DNA of 64,000 nt from Plutella xylostella (Eukaryota > Arthropoda > Insecta > Lepidoptera > Plutellidae): positions 7,819,501-7,883,500 of the forward strand of contig NC_064001.1 of the NCBI RefSeq assembly GCF_932276165.1, given 5' to 3'. Below are positions 35,129 through 47,407 of the stretch, in pieces. The translations under genes and the position numbers were made by a program. A model generated the notes under the pieces. That model was not told the origin of the DNA and ran no database searches. It worked only from the letters and a program-made list of their open reading frames with translations. Within the stretch, counting starts at the first letter, position 1. Every line of letters begins with the position of its first letter.

Positions 35129-36686
35129 ATATCATTTATTCAAGGTTATAATATAAATTAAGGGTCGGCAATAGGCAATCGAGGGTTGGCATTGTCATAG
35201 AATTATTTAGTAAATGATGCTCTACAGCCTTGAAAAAAATTACACCGGTAGTCGAAGAGTCTAGCTAGGTGCTGAATCATTCGAATTTAAGTAAAAGCTT
35301 ATGGATAACTGTAAATTAAATTCAGAATATGACGAAAAACCAGTAAATGACACTCCCGTATTGTAACAACTGTGTCGTAATCATCAAGAATTTTCATATG
35401 ATTTTTATCATATTATAAAGTTAAAGGCTTGGACTAGGCGCTAAATACCTTGTTTTTTAATAAACACACACTTATTTTGTGTAAATTAATCCCAAACTTG
35501 AGCAATTTTTTTCCCTCAAATCTTCATACAAATATCTATGGCGGTTTTCTGTGTTATAAAATCATAAACACAAGTGACGTTTGACTCAGTTGGCCGCTGG
35601 CCTCCAAAGAAGGGTCACGTCGGTTTAGGCAGCACTGACAGCTCGCGATCTTATCGTGTACAGATACAAAATCACTGCACATTGGTTGTCATTGCACTTT
35701 TTCAACTTTTATGACACCAACATAATTTGATTTGAAATTGAGGAAGCATAATTCTTCCAGTATATTCAATACATTAAATTAAATTAGATAGTGTGCAATA
35801 TTCTCGTGACATTACAGTCTCGTAAAGGTCTGATGAGGAGCAGGAATATAGCGAATGGATCTAAGTGATGACAATACGCACGAACATTAGGTTAGGGATC
35901 AAAAATACAGTCTCTTGGTGCTGGTTGAGGTATGGTCTCGTGAGGATCTGATGAGGGCAGTAACACGGTGGTGGCTCAATTTTATTTCAAAGATGTTAAT
36001 AGCTAAAAGCATCGAGTTTGGGCTATTAAGTATGTTTTTCAGAGAGAGAGAAAGAGATTTTATTTTTCCTCTGGATGATGTGTTAGGTTTACTGGGTTTA
36101 CTAAGTTCATTCTGTTAATGGCATCAAGTTGTTATGTGTTCATAAGTAATAATTATTTATTAACAAAATGCTGTTGGTTCTCCACGAAAATGTAAAAATA
36201 AAAATAAATTCGTAACGTAAAATTGTCAATGACGGAATTTCTTCTATAGACAGTAGCCACAAAAAAACAAACGATAGATGGCGTGATTTGAAGATAAAGA
36301 TACATTTATTCGACACATAGACAGCAACAACAAAAAAATACAGATTTAAAGAAAACAAACACATACTTATACAAAACATCAAAGAAAAAAAAGGATACAC
36401 ATCAAAATAACTGGAAAAAATATAAGCCCCAATTTACTTGTGTGGGACAGGGAGTACCATAATATTTTTTTTTGGGTTTCTCCCCATCTATGCGAAATAT
36501 CAGCTTGATATCTTTACCCGTTTCTGAGAAAAAGGGCGGTGACAGACCGACAACAAAGAGATCCTATAACGGTTGCTTTTTTTCTTTTGACGTTCGAAAC
36601 CCTAAAATTAAGTAAAAATATTATGCTGCTACCAAAAAATGTACTTACAGGTATTGAAAAAGCGGTATATAGTACTAAACAAATTA
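35129..36686. other. Spacer between the two blocks; no gene seen
   Basis: It is not shared between the blocks. At about 36440-36600 it contains TTTCTGAGAAAAAGGGCGG, GACAGACCGACAACAAAG, AGATCCTATAACGG and CGAAACCCTAAAA, a common lepidopteran retroelement-tail pattern. The AT-rich hydrophobic frame at 36140-36400 is not convincing as a gene. Confidence 0.5.
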
Positions 36687-36689
36687 TAA

Positions 36690-36819
36690 AGCTGCGTATA
36701 GACCAGCCAAGCGAACGCCCACGAACGGGTCTCGTTGACCTTCGTTGCTGCAATCTGCCCTGTATTATGTATGATAAATATCCATCGTTGGGTGTTCATT
36801 GGGCCGGTCTGCAGCAGCT
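36690..36819. mobile_element. MITE, TIR AGCTGC, TSD TAA, at block boundary (copy 2)
   Basis: Same MITE as 27341-27473, with TAA at 36687-36689 and 36820-36822. Sequence to its left is unrelated between the two blocks. Confidence 0.85.
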
Positions 36820-37484
36820 TAATTTAAATGCGCATCACGAATCAGCAATCGGAGTTCTATACCATCAAAACTTTATGTAGGGTTTAATAATACAATATTG
36901 TTATCCGCCTCCAAAATAGTTTTTATTTCAGCATATATATTTAACTATTTATAATAATAAATAATACTTAACAAGTACCTACTTACATTTACTTATTGTA
37001 AATTCAATCACATACCTGTAATAAGTATATAGATTAGGCTAAGCGTATAATGTATTTTTTTACCTACAGTGTGATTGTTTCATAAATGAGCATTTGTGGG
37101 CAAAACGATCGTTCGTACATAGTTAGGTACATATTTAATTTCATTGCAGATTTTCTAGCCTCATGTGGATCTGGAAAAAAACACAGTTACTTATATTTAG
37201 CACCTAGGTACATAGGAGCAACTAGGTAGAAAATCGTGCGTTGATAGCTTATATCATTATTTTGAAAATTACTTTAATGGGATGTATTTACTTATTAATA
37301 TCAAACTACAAAGTTTTACTCACAGTTCAACAGTGAAAAGTAGATGCGAATTTGCCACATCCCAACATAAATCATAATAATAATATATTGTACCTATACA
37401 TATCTGCCATCATCTATATTTTGGCCAGTATCCATCATAATGTTCTGTGATCCTATCACTTTCTGTACTAATCTTTTCTTCAAA

Positions 37485-40400
37485 TTATTTATCAATACAA
37501 CTGGATCCCGTCATATTTAATACAGGAGGCGTACCTCCATTTTCAGGGCCATCCATGTTTGTTTCTGGGTCTATTATTTCTTGTTTAATATCTATTATCT
37601 CTTGTTTAATAGGATGCTCTATATTATGTCGAGATACTACCTCATGTTCCGGTCTTATAACGTTTTCACCTGTTTCTGACCACTCTGGGGTCTGCATTCT
37701 GTTTGTGTCATGTCTTATTATATTTGGACTAACCACATTTCCTTGTAAAGGCGCCGGGATATTATCATTAGTGACTGCTCTATTATTCCCCATTCTAGGA
37801 GTAAATTTAATAGACACATTATTAGCACTTAAGATCGTAGTTTGATGTGATTTGCTTTGTAGTGTAGAGTTATCTATTTGTACTTGCGGAGTGTTGGGTG
37901 TAGTATTATTACAATCTTGCGTTTGTGGGGAAGCACTACCGTGACCGACATTAGTGACTTCGTTTATGTTTGAATTTCCACCAACTACATTCGGTGTTTC
38001 GATGCTCTTTAGAGCATTAATTATGCTGTCTATTTTAATGTCTTTATCTATCAAGTCCTTAATATAAGCATTGACCGTCCTCATATTATTATCATCCTGA
38101 ACCATAGTTCGTGTTGGGTTGTCACATCTAAGGTCTTGATTGGCTGAAAATAATTGTGGATTTATGTCAACTTTTTTGCCCTGAAAATATCTTTGGCACT
38201 TTCTTACAATGTCAGCCTCTGGTTCCCCATTTATTCCAAATCCAGGACCAAGTTTGGTTATACCAGCTGGTAGGAGTTCTTTAATGGAAGATGAGCTACG
38301 ATCAATGACTACACTAAGAGCTCTACCGTCTAAATGTGTGCCATTGAACATAGACACTGCCTGAAACAGAGATTTGTTTGGCATCAACTTTATCATTCTA
38401 CAAACTTCCAAATACTATTTTATTCTGAGAGGGGGCGAAAGTAAGTAAGTAGTAAAGTACGTAGCTCTCTCGAGTGGAAACTTTGTACATATCCCCTTAA
38501 TTTCAGCTCAGCCAGCCTAGTTTCTTCCAGGGATATAATCTGATCATAAAACTTTTTCAACATCACCAAAGGTTAACTGGTAGAAAATGCTGCTAGCATT
38601 AAGTTTCGCCTCTGCGTCTGGTCCTCGCCTACCAATTTACTTTGTGCAATAAAGAATTTAATAATAATAATAAAAAACTGAGGTTTAAAAGGCTGAGGAG
38701 AGAGAGAGAGGAGATACAAAAAATACGAACCTGAGCAGCTTCGATGGGATGACTGAACTTGGCTTTAGCAACTTGAAATTTTGTTGTTATATTACTCTTT
38801 TTAATGTCGCAGATCAGCACTCTGCCAGCCAGCGATAAAATATGTTTAAGCCGAGGTGCGGTGCACGAAAACTGAAAATTATAAGTTTTGTTTCATAACA
38901 TTATTTATCAACCGTGTATAGTACCTATGTCCGTCAGCGCTTCTAAAGCGGTCGTCAAATTGAATAATAGAACAGTTTTACTTGGCAGCAGAGCTGGTAA
39001 ATACCTACATAATATGCTCACGACTGTAATCTCTACATTTCGCTGTACTCACGTGATAGGTCGCGAGCCGTATCGTCGTTTTTGAATGAGTTAGTTAGCT
39101 GGTAAATAGGCACTCGAATAAACGGACTTGCGAGTTGTAAACAAGTAGGTACGTATCTAACTACCTAAATAAAACAACTGTAAGTAATGTAATATATACA
39201 GAACTAGCAATTTAATGTAATATATACTAATGACTTACATTACTTATATGAACCCATTGGGTGAGAGGCGGCTTCACTTTTATTGCATTTAAATATTCCT
39301 GGCTCAAGCCATACGTTCCTGACGGATCTTCATCCCAAATGTCTTTACTTCTTCTATCATCGTCGTCATCCGAAGTATTCTCGTCACTTTCGTCCTCGCT
39401 AAAATGAGAGCAGAAAATGAAAATGAAATGAGATTATTGTTGCCTGAGCCATATACGAAGTTAATAGTAGTTAAATACAACAAGTCGTGGATAGCAAATG
39501 ATCCCTTCGAATCTAACCCCCTTAGGGCTGATTTTTCAATCAGATAAATGTTATCTGACGAATAAAAATGTTGCTGTCACTGTCTAATATTTAACATTTA
39601 CGAGAACATCAGAATTATCCCCCAGGTAACTTGTAATTGGCTATTGGAAAAAGTATTTGGTTAAGAAGGAGTAGAGCCCTCAGATTTTATGGAGGTTTTT
39701 TATAGGAACTTTATATGTCGAAGGATAAAGTACAGTGGAGTCATGAACAGTACCTAGTGTAATTCAGTAAGTATAAATTCCGCCCTAAACGAAAGCAAAC
39801 GACTGTTTACAACACCAGACCCTTAGCATGAAGTACAATTCATTGAGTAATTTTGTATTAAAATATGAACACCGCCCCTGGCGGTCGGTAGCAGAACTAA
39901 AATTTTCCTACAAAATTCATCGAGTAATTTCACGTCACGTTCACGATGAAAATTCATGCTAAGGGCACAGAATAATAACTAGTACCACTAAGGGGTTAGA
40001 GCGCGAGTTATAGTAACGCATCCGACATATTTCGCTCTCACCTTCAATTTTGTCTAGGGGGAATGTTTTACTAAATTACATAGCAGGTGGAGGGTGAATG
40101 AAAACCGCGACCTTGGCCTGGAGTAGCCGGGTCTCTCACTATCTGAGAGTACACGATATGATGACGGAAATAATAAAATTCTGTGTACACCATAATTATT
40201 TTTTGTGGTTACAGTCGATAAACAACAAACCTAAAAATACAGGATATTTTATGCAAGGAATGCGATAGTATTGATGAAACGCAATTGACTTTAGTTTACT
40301 AATAATAAAATTATTCTCTCAAAACTTACCTCAATCTAGCTGTAGTTGTGTCTTCAGATTTGGTTTCCAGAAACAATTTTCCCTTAACGATTTTATTCCT

Positions 40401-43400
40401 CAAAGTTGCTGAACAAAAAGTGCATATTATTTATCAATTAATTACTATTATTAAATAAGTACATAAACACAAATTATATACCTACCTGTTCTAAACATTT
40501 TATTTTTTATTTTATAATATTTGAAGAACTTACAGATAAAACATAATTATGATATACTTTCAGAGTTTTGTAAAAAATATTTTGATTATATGTTCAGTAC
40601 CTTACCAGTAAAATTAGAATTAGTACCTTCAGAGTCGACAGCTATTACTAGATGTTTGGATAAAGCATGAAATACACTCATGAACAATGAGAAAGTCCAG
40701 TGACACAGCAACTTACTCCTGAACGGATAATACTAGCTTACTTAATGATGCTGTCTACAATATTGAAGTGCATTTTAACAGCGATTCAGAATATTACCAA
40801 CTAAATAAATAAATCAAATTCTTATTATTTAATTCTTAGGGCTGATTTTTCAATAGCCAGATAAAAGTTATCTGTGGAATAATTTTGATGCCGTCGCGTC
40901 TGTATGTTTGTATTAGACAGTGACAGTGGCAATTTTATTCGCTTTTTTTTATATTTAAGTATTAAAAAATCAGCCCTTAATTAAATGTTTTTAAAAATTG
41001 ATGTCATTTTGTGCCATTTGTAATCGGAACTTTTTCATTGCTCGTGAGTGTATATTATATTTGTGATCATTTCTTGCACTAACGTTTTCCTCTTCTGACA
41101 TGGAGCTCTTGCCCATCAGCTTCAGCACCAAAGCGAAAGTTCAAATAGGCCTCCTTGGATTCCTCTTTACTGTTAAACCTCATGTATGCCACCTTTACAT
41201 TCGATGAACCATGATCCAAAACTTCAAAAGATACTAGATCAGTATTAGGAAACTGAAATGAAAAAAAAACATTGTTAAAACAAAAAAGTTATACTACTAA
41301 TATTATAAACGCGAAAGTTTGTGGGTATGTATGTATGTATGTTTGTCTTGTATCTTCACGTCAAAACGGCTGAACCAATTTTAATAAAATTTGGTATGGA
41401 GTTAGTTGATACTATAGAATAACAAGTACAGTAGTACCCTAGTTTGGTTTACACCCTAGATTAACACATAGGCTACTTTTTATCGCAAAATTCCCACGTG
41501 AAAACTTTTTAGGGCGAAGTGAAGCTCGCGGGAACAGCTCGTAGTGGTATTTAAAAAAAAATATTTTCATGAACGATTGTCTTGCTATGTCATTGCTTTA
41601 AGTATTTCCTCACAGGGATTGGAGATCAGCTCCCATAGTAACTATTGTAGTATATTAAAATACCTTTCTAATGTCATACCTATATAGAGCGGTGGTAGCT
41701 CAGTCGGGTAAGCGCCCGCTTCTCACGCCAGAGATGCGGGTTAGAATCCCGGCGCTGATAAAAATGAGTTCTTTAAACTTTTTATTATTATACCATCGCT
41801 CTTACGGTGAAGGAAAAACATCGTGAGGAAGCCTGCATATCTAGATTCAGCACATCTAGATATGTGAACCCACCACCCAGCAGTAGACCAGTGTGGTGGG
41901 AAATAGTCCATGCTTAGGGAGGTGGTTTAGACCTTGGGGATATGCACAAAGGTTCCATTCGAGAGAGCCAGGTGCAGGTACTTACACCCTTACAATGAAT
42001 AGAATAGACATACCTATATCATGTTGTTATTGGTTATTGGACCATTCGGTCCGGTCCTCCTTCCATACATAGAACTCATTGATGCATACTACGGTTTGAC
42101 ACATCACTTACCGCATCTGAAATAGATGTAATTATTTCAGCTTCAGTCCAGATTGGTGGAAAATTCCAGACCGCAACACAGCACTCCTTATTGAGTTTAT
42201 TACCTCCCCTTTTGATCCTTCTCCTCTGAAATTTAAATATGATTACTGTATCATTGATTATTGTTCAACAAATCTTTTGGTTGTGGCTGTATGCTGTGTG
42301 ACTAACACAGGAAATTCCACCAATTACTATTGTTACTAGGGACACACTTTTATAAAGCTGTCTTTATGGTGATAATTATGAGATATTTACTAGGTTAGTA
42401 CCTAACACAGACTTAATTATTGTTACTGAGAATGTAAATGACAATACAGCAAAATACTCCCTATTCAGAAAGAGATACTTGTCATGATAATAACAAAAGG
42501 TAAGAAACTTACTTTCGCTTTTAAGCCCTCGGTTGCTACATTATTTTCAATACCAGTACTTATAAGGCTAGATGGTCTTTTTGTTGCAGTTTTTGGTAAT
42601 GATACATCCTGTTCATTTTGTGGATCTCGAGTTCTGTCATCATCATCATACTGGTCATCATCAGATGATCTATCCTCTTGTTTTATCACCACAGTACCAT
42701 CATCTGAGTCAATATCAGACTGCACTGCAGTATCTATAGCTCTGCAGAGGTTATCCAGTGAAATTTCGTTGACTTTCTCAGGGGTTTCAAGCTCCTGCTT
42801 CAGCTGAAGGTCACATTGATTATCTGAAAAAAACCTTTTGATAACTTTGGGTAAGCCTGAAAGAATTTATTATAAATAATGGGGTATTTTTGTTTAAACA
42901 AACAATAAATTGAAATACTAAGGTCTAAAACTAATTAAGAACCTAAACTAAAAGAGATCCTATAAATATAATACTATTATAAATAATAGGAAACTTACCA
43001 GACATATTAACCGCGAAGTTCTGGTCAGAATGTCCTTGTGGTGTAACACCCTGAGACTGTTCAAATTGAGATTTTACTAACTGAGGCCAGACCGCAACAC
43101 AGCGCTTCCTATTTTTATTGAGTTTTTTACCTCCCCTTTTACCCCTTTTCCTCTGAAATTTAAATATGATTACTGCATTTTTAATTATTGTTCAATAAAT
43201 CTATCTGTTGGTTGTAGCTGTATGCCTTGTGACTAACACAGCAAATTCCGCCAATTACTATTGTTCCTAGGGTCACACTATTTATAAAGCTGTCTTTATG
43301 ATATTTACTAGAACAAACCTAAACAAACAGACTTAATTATTGTTACTGAGACTGTAAAAGACAGTACAGCAAAATACCCCCTCAGAAAGAGACATTTGTC

Positions 43401-44337
43401 ACGTTCATAACAGAAGGTTCAGATCTCAGAAACGTGCACTGCGCATAATGGCGGGTGTACCTTGGGACACCCCAGCAAAGCAACTATTCATAAAACTCAA
43501 AATATTAACGCTGCCGTGTCTATACATATTAGAAATAGCTAAATACGTAAGGCGTAATCTTAGCCTATTCCCAACAAACAAGGATGTTCGTCCAAACACC
43601 TGCCCTCGCCGTGAAGATAAGCTGTACTGTCCCGGCTGCAGGCTAACTAAGTCTAAGAAACTCATCCATATAATAGGACCAAAAATATATAACGTAATCC
43701 CTGAGAACATTAAAAACGAAACAAATGAGGCCACCTTTACAAAAAAACTTAAAAATATGTTGCTTAATTCAGCATGCTATACTATAAATGAGTTCTTTGA
43801 CCTTACCTCGCCACCCCATGCACTATTGGTACCTACTACCAACAGTAACTCTCATAAGGATGAAAAACAGTGTGTATAAAGCTTTCAAATAAGATACTAT
43901 CATACTAAAACACAATGCAAATATGCAAATAATGCTGAAATGTTGTTACTTAATAGTAATACCTAAAAACTATTGATGTACTACCTAATAACTAAATTAT
44001 TTATATGTATAAAGAAATACCTAACTATCAGTGCTTCTACTTTATGAATAAAATTATATAACTACCTACTTTAGCTAGTCTATGTTATATTGTATAAGTA
44101 ACTTAATTATACCTAGTGCATAATTACCAATTACCTATACCTATGTAAATGACTTGTAATATTATTTAAGTTATTACCAATAAATGATTGAATTGAATTG
44201 GTAAGAAACTTACTTTCTTTTTTAAGTCCTCGGTTGTTACAATATTTTCAATACCAGTACTTATAAGGCTAGATGGTCTTTTTGTTGCAGTTTTCAGTAA
44301 TGGTACATCCTGTTCATTTTGTGGATCTTGAGTTCTG

Positions 44338-44370
<33 letters not shown>

Positions 44371-44708
44371 GATGATCTATCCTCTTGTTTTATCACCACA
44401 GTACCATCATCTGACTCAATATCAGAATGCACTGCAGTATCAATAGCTCTGCAGAGGTTATCCAGTGGAATTTCGTTGACTTTCTCACGTGCTATCTCAG
44501 GGGTTTCAAGCTCCTGCTTCAGTCGAAGGTCACATTGACTATCTGAAAAAAAACCTTTTGATAACTCTTGGTAGGGTAAAATTTTAGCAGCGTGATACCT
44601 TAAGGGCGTTTTGGCGGTAGGTGGGGGGAGGATAGGGGGAGGGGGATACTGTACCTGTCCTGAAAGAATTGATTACCTATTATAAATAATAGGAAACTTA
44701 CCAGACAT
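37485..44708 (-). CDS. hnRNP M-like RRM protein with duplicated N-terminus, gene 3
   Basis: Exons (minus): 44708-44702, 44542-44214, 43152-42999 (hybrid), 42823-42513, 42225-42112, 41252-41084, 40408-40330, 39398-39239, 38871-38731 and 38360-37485; 779 aa. Intron positions and phases equal those of gene 2. Differences from gene 2 are few: an 11-Asp instead of 10-Asp tract, TKFQVAK for TKFPVAK in RRM2, one residue less in the last exon, and scattered substitutions. It has the same early stop after GSSCIDK and the same out-of-frame relic of the Met/Asn repeat beyond it. A Jockey fragment sits in intron 2, only 14 nt after the donor. Its 5' end faces Smn. Confidence 0.8.
38551..38672 (+). mobile_element. 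LINE 3' tail fragment with (AAT)n, absent from block copy 1
   Basis: GGTTAACTGGTAGAAAATGC, GCTAGCATTAAGTTTCGCC and TTTGTGCAATAAAG followed by AATAATAAT have the look of a lepidopteran Jockey-type LINE 3' end. The equivalent site in the other block (about 29405) lacks it. It is in the intron between exons 9 and 10 of gene 3. Confidence 0.75.
39830..39965. mobile_element. MITE, TIR CCCTTAGCATGAA, only in block copy 2
   Basis: CCCTTAGCATGAA at the left is mirrored by TTCATGCTAAGGG at the right. The corresponding intron region of gene 2 (about 30525-30690) has different sequence, so this locus differs between the blocks. Confidence 0.75.
41291..41548 (+). mobile_element. Dispersed CTAG-type repeat (block copy 2)
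   Basis: Copy of 31964-32219 carried along by the block duplication. It ends near CGCGGGAACAGCTCGTAG. Confidence 0.6.
41687..42008 (+). repeat. tRNA-headed SINE (block copy 2)
   Basis: Duplicate of 32395-32716 with a few substitutions (for example GATGCGGGTTAGAATCC). The B box is mutated, so it is unlikely to be transcribed as a tRNA. Confidence 0.85.
42999..43152 (-). other. Hybrid exon of gene 3
   Basis: Counterpart of 33707-33860, with the same length and breakpoint and a fully open frame. The exon fusion therefore existed before the block duplication and has stayed open in both copies. Confidence 0.88.
43419..44199 (+). pseudogene. 5'-truncated Jockey/CR1-type LINE with reverse transcriptase C-terminus
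   Basis: The plus strand opens with RSQKRALRIMAGVPWDTPAK, then KLKILTLPCLYILEIAKYVR and a stretch with DKLYCPGCRL, KIYNVIPENIKNE and INEFFD, ending at 43879. This is the C-terminal part of a Jockey-like reverse transcriptase ORF. A 3' UTR and an ATTGAATTGAATT tail follow. GGT is repeated at both edges. The sequence is absent from block copy 1. Confidence 0.9.
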
Positions 44709-45052
44709 ATTATTAACCAAGTTCCGGTCAGAATGTCCTTGTGGTTTAACACCCTGAGACTGTTCGAATTTAGTTTTTTTTAACTGAAGTAGGTAATCAA
44801 CATTTTTAAAAATTACTTAACTACCTACGTATGTTTTTTAAAACCAAAAGAAATAAGGAAAATACACGAAAACGAAAATCAAGAAGTTGCCCGGTATTTT
44901 TATTTTCACTTCAACATGAACATTGAAATCATAGAGAAAAAATAAACAATTCTGAAAAGAGTGGCATCTCGAGGAGTTTTTTGTCATACTCTATACGTCA
45001 TACTGAACAGCGCCACGCCATCTCTTTATATTTCTCAGCCTCATTGTACATA

Positions 45053-45085
45053 CATACAGGGTGCCCTGTTGGGACACCCTGTATA
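45053..45085. repeat. Short inverted repeat ACAGGGTGCCC / GGGACACCCTGT
   Basis: TACAGGGTGCCCTGTTGGGACACCCTGTAT forms a compact hairpin and resembles terminal sequences of several insect transposons. It is too short to assign. Confidence 0.5.
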
Positions 45086-45106
45086 TATATAGATATTGTT
45101 ATCACA

Positions 45107-45240
45107 AGTTAATAGCCGGATCTCCACCAAACGATCCAATGCGATCCGATCGCCCGATCCAAGAAGTTTAGTATGTAAGAATTCTTGGATCGCGCGATCG
45201 GATCGCGTTGGATCCTCTGGTGGGGATCCGGCTATTAACT
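45107..45240. mobile_element. Palindromic MITE, ends AGTTAATAGCCGGATC
   Basis: AGTTAATAGCCGGATCTCCA at the left is inverted at the right (GGGGATCCGGCTATTAACT). Pairing continues through GATCCGATCG-rich sequence, so nearly the full 134 bp can fold. TTA and TAA at the edges fit a 3-bp target site. Confidence 0.8.
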
Positions 45241-45345
45241 TCAATCTATAAAGATATAAGACATATTTGCCTTAACGTAGTTACACCACACAACAGTTAT
45301 TACATTTATTAGCTAAATGTAAGTTCAATCTATTTATGTACCTAC

Positions 45346-45618
45346 CTACATGCAACAATAAATAAAAAACAAATTATTATATAATTCTTTATTACCTCGC
45401 ATATAACAATGTTTCAGTTCAGTTTTGTTCATGTCACTTGTAAAATAATATGCGAGTGGGTGTGTGTATTCCTTTTTTATTCCTTTCACCATGAAAACCA
45501 CTTCATGTTTTGCTAGTTTATGTTTCCCAAGAGAAGCAAATTTTGTCACTTGTGGTGATAAAGTCATTTCGTCCAATAGTGCATCATTTATCCTCGCGAG
45601 GCAAATCTTTGACGACAT
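45346..45618 (-). pseudogene. P-element/THAP9-type transposase fragment, catalytic-core part
   Basis: The minus strand reads ALLDEMTLSPQVTKFAS, GKHKLAKHEVVFMVKGIKK and YTHPLAYYFTSDMNKTELK. This matches the P-transposase pattern of a DEM motif followed by A-VFMVRG and PVAYYF. The Asp of DEM is in the position of a catalytic residue. The frame ends soon after, and the rest of the nuclease region was not found. Confidence 0.8.
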
Positions 45619-46550
45619 TTATCATTTTGGTACACATAGTATTTTAATCTTCAGAGCATATGAAGATGTCGATAGCTCTTTGCCAGTGCCGTGGAACCAC
45701 ATGGAACCTGGATCCATATGGAATCTGTCAGGTCACAAGAATTTCATAAAAACACTTTTTGCGGATAAAGATGCTTTTTCTTAACACACCATGTTTATTT
45801 TTATTTGTAGGTATATGAAATTTATAAATAACGATAAGTATACCGAGAGTATAGGCTTTTATTACAAAAATGTTATTTGCGAGACATTGTAAGACAACTG
45901 AACTGACACTGACACGCAATTTCTTCATAATAGCCATAGATCATGACAATGTTGACATTCAAATACTACTTATCTATGTGTCTTGTTATTGTTCTATGGT
46001 CTTGTTCATAACGCCATCTTACATCTTTTTTGGTAATAAGAGTAATATAAAGAGATGGCGCTACCTTCTACTAAAAGTTCAGCCATTAAGGCAGTGACCC
46101 CCCCCTGATTGAAATGAAAACATAGAGAAAAGAACACTACGTTTTAAGAGATGGGAGTACAAGGGAAAAAAAAGAAAAATATACTTGTATTATTTTTTTT
46201 TATTCACGCGTACTAACAGAGGGTACCAACAAAACAAAAATTATGACGTACAAAACTGCCAACATAGCCCCGCTGAAATAGTGATTTGCTTCTTATGGAT
46301 ATTTTTTATCGATAACTAGTAAAAAAAAAAAGTGCGAGTGTATGTATTACTTTAATTTCAGTTTTACACAATAGGATTTCAGTGTTACACAATGACACCA
46401 ACGTTAAGTCTCGGTTCAACGTTATGTTATGTTCCTATTTGAACACAAAAATATAATCCATAAAATAAACTCGAGATTTTCCGTTGACGTAAGTGCTATG
46501 ATATAATGTTGAAATAAAATAAAAGTGGAAAAATATAATATATTTATTTA

Positions 46551-46710
46551 TTATAAAATATAGTGTCTGCAGTGGAACACATGGAATGTTGTGTTCTTAA
46601 AATGTTGTGGTAGAAAATGATTGCCACAAATTCGTTTAAGTTGATGTAGCTTTTCAATAGGCACATAAACCAGATCCTCCTTACCGGTCATCTTAACCCA
46701 CTGTTTACAT
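46551..46710 (-). pseudogene. THAP DNA-binding domain fragment of P-type transposase
   Basis: After a TTTGCAG acceptor the minus strand reads CKQWVKMTGKEDLVYVPIE, LHQLKRICGNHFLPQHFKN, the C-x-x-W...C-x-x-H portion of a THAP zinc-binding domain. The first Cys of the domain would be in an upstream exon that I could not identify. It lies about 930 bp upstream of the core fragment, on the same strand. Confidence 0.75.
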
Positions 46711-47215
46711 CTGCAAACAACATTTTTATAATTATTATTAAACAATTAAATATTATTTAAGTAGGTATAATAAAAGTCACTGGTAATTTTTGTATGGAGA
46801 TCCGAATTTGATTTTCGCTAATTTCCAAAACTAGTTGACAAAAGTTGTTCTGATTGATGAGCTGTGCGTACTAATGATAAATAAAAATATCGATATCGAT
46901 AAAAAAAATTCATGCATGAATGAAAACATGAACATGACTTGACTTCAACTTTGTTTTATGGTAATCTGTCGGTTTTGTCAACAGTTTGTGCCAGTGTCGT
47001 ATTCTGTCTTAGCATGTAGAGAAATAAATTTAAAAGTAGAGAAGTCTTTAAAAACCATGTAGAGTCGTTATATAGCATAGACCTTTATATAGGGATATAA
47101 TATAATAATATGTAATAGGTATATAGGATTGATATATAATTAACTTAAGCCTAATAATAAATAATACACTATGTGTGTGGTGCCAGCATCATGGAAGTAT
47201 TTATTGTATCCATGT

Positions 47216-47407
47216 ATTTTGTTGACAAGCACAGAAAGAGCACAGACTACAAACTTTTGACAAAACAGTCATGTAATGTAATGTCATGTCATGTCTGTCA
47301 TATTTGACTGATTGTCATGTTGTGTTTTTTTTTACGGTGAATGAAAGGGTGAAATAAAATTTTGTGTTGTGTTTGTGTGGAACTGAAAATTTAAGTAGTA
47401 TAATAAA
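47216..47407 (+). promoter_or_regulatory. Smn 5' flank and probable promoter/leader
   Basis: This is the unique DNA between the duplicated block and the Smn start codon. It has runs of TGTCATGTCATG and no clear TATA box. Without the P-type insertion, about 700 bp would separate the start of hnRNP M-like gene 3 from Smn, a possible bidirectional promoter. Confidence 0.4.

Larger units (their letters stand above)
44929..46921. mobile_element. Insertion block with P-element-type remnants
   Basis: Compared with copy 1 (join near 34833), about 2 kb is inserted between ACATTGAAA and ATGAAAACATGAAC. It contains transposase fragments at 45346-45618 and 46551-46710, a MITE at 45107-45240, and inverted segments with AGAGATGGCG near 45020 and 46050. 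Its exact ends and target duplication are unclear, so it may be a composite insertion. Confidence 0.7.
36687..47215. repeat. Duplicated block, copy 2 (carries hnRNP M-like gene 3)
   Basis: It matches 27338-35128 with near identity but is about 2.7 kb longer. Most of the extra length is a Jockey fragment (43419-44199) and a P-type block (44929-46921). The right end stops about 190 bp before the Smn start codon. A retained second haplotype in the assembly would look similar and is not ruled out by sequence alone. Confidence 0.9.

Noticed and set aside
36140..36400. Hydrophobic 86-codon minus-strand frame
   Set aside because: It is a product of AT-rich, Phe/Leu/Ile-biased sequence in the spacer, with no splice context or family match.
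42484..42807. Ser/Val-rich plus-strand frames here and at 33192-33515
   Set aside because: They are antisense to the acidic exon 2B of genes 3 and 2.
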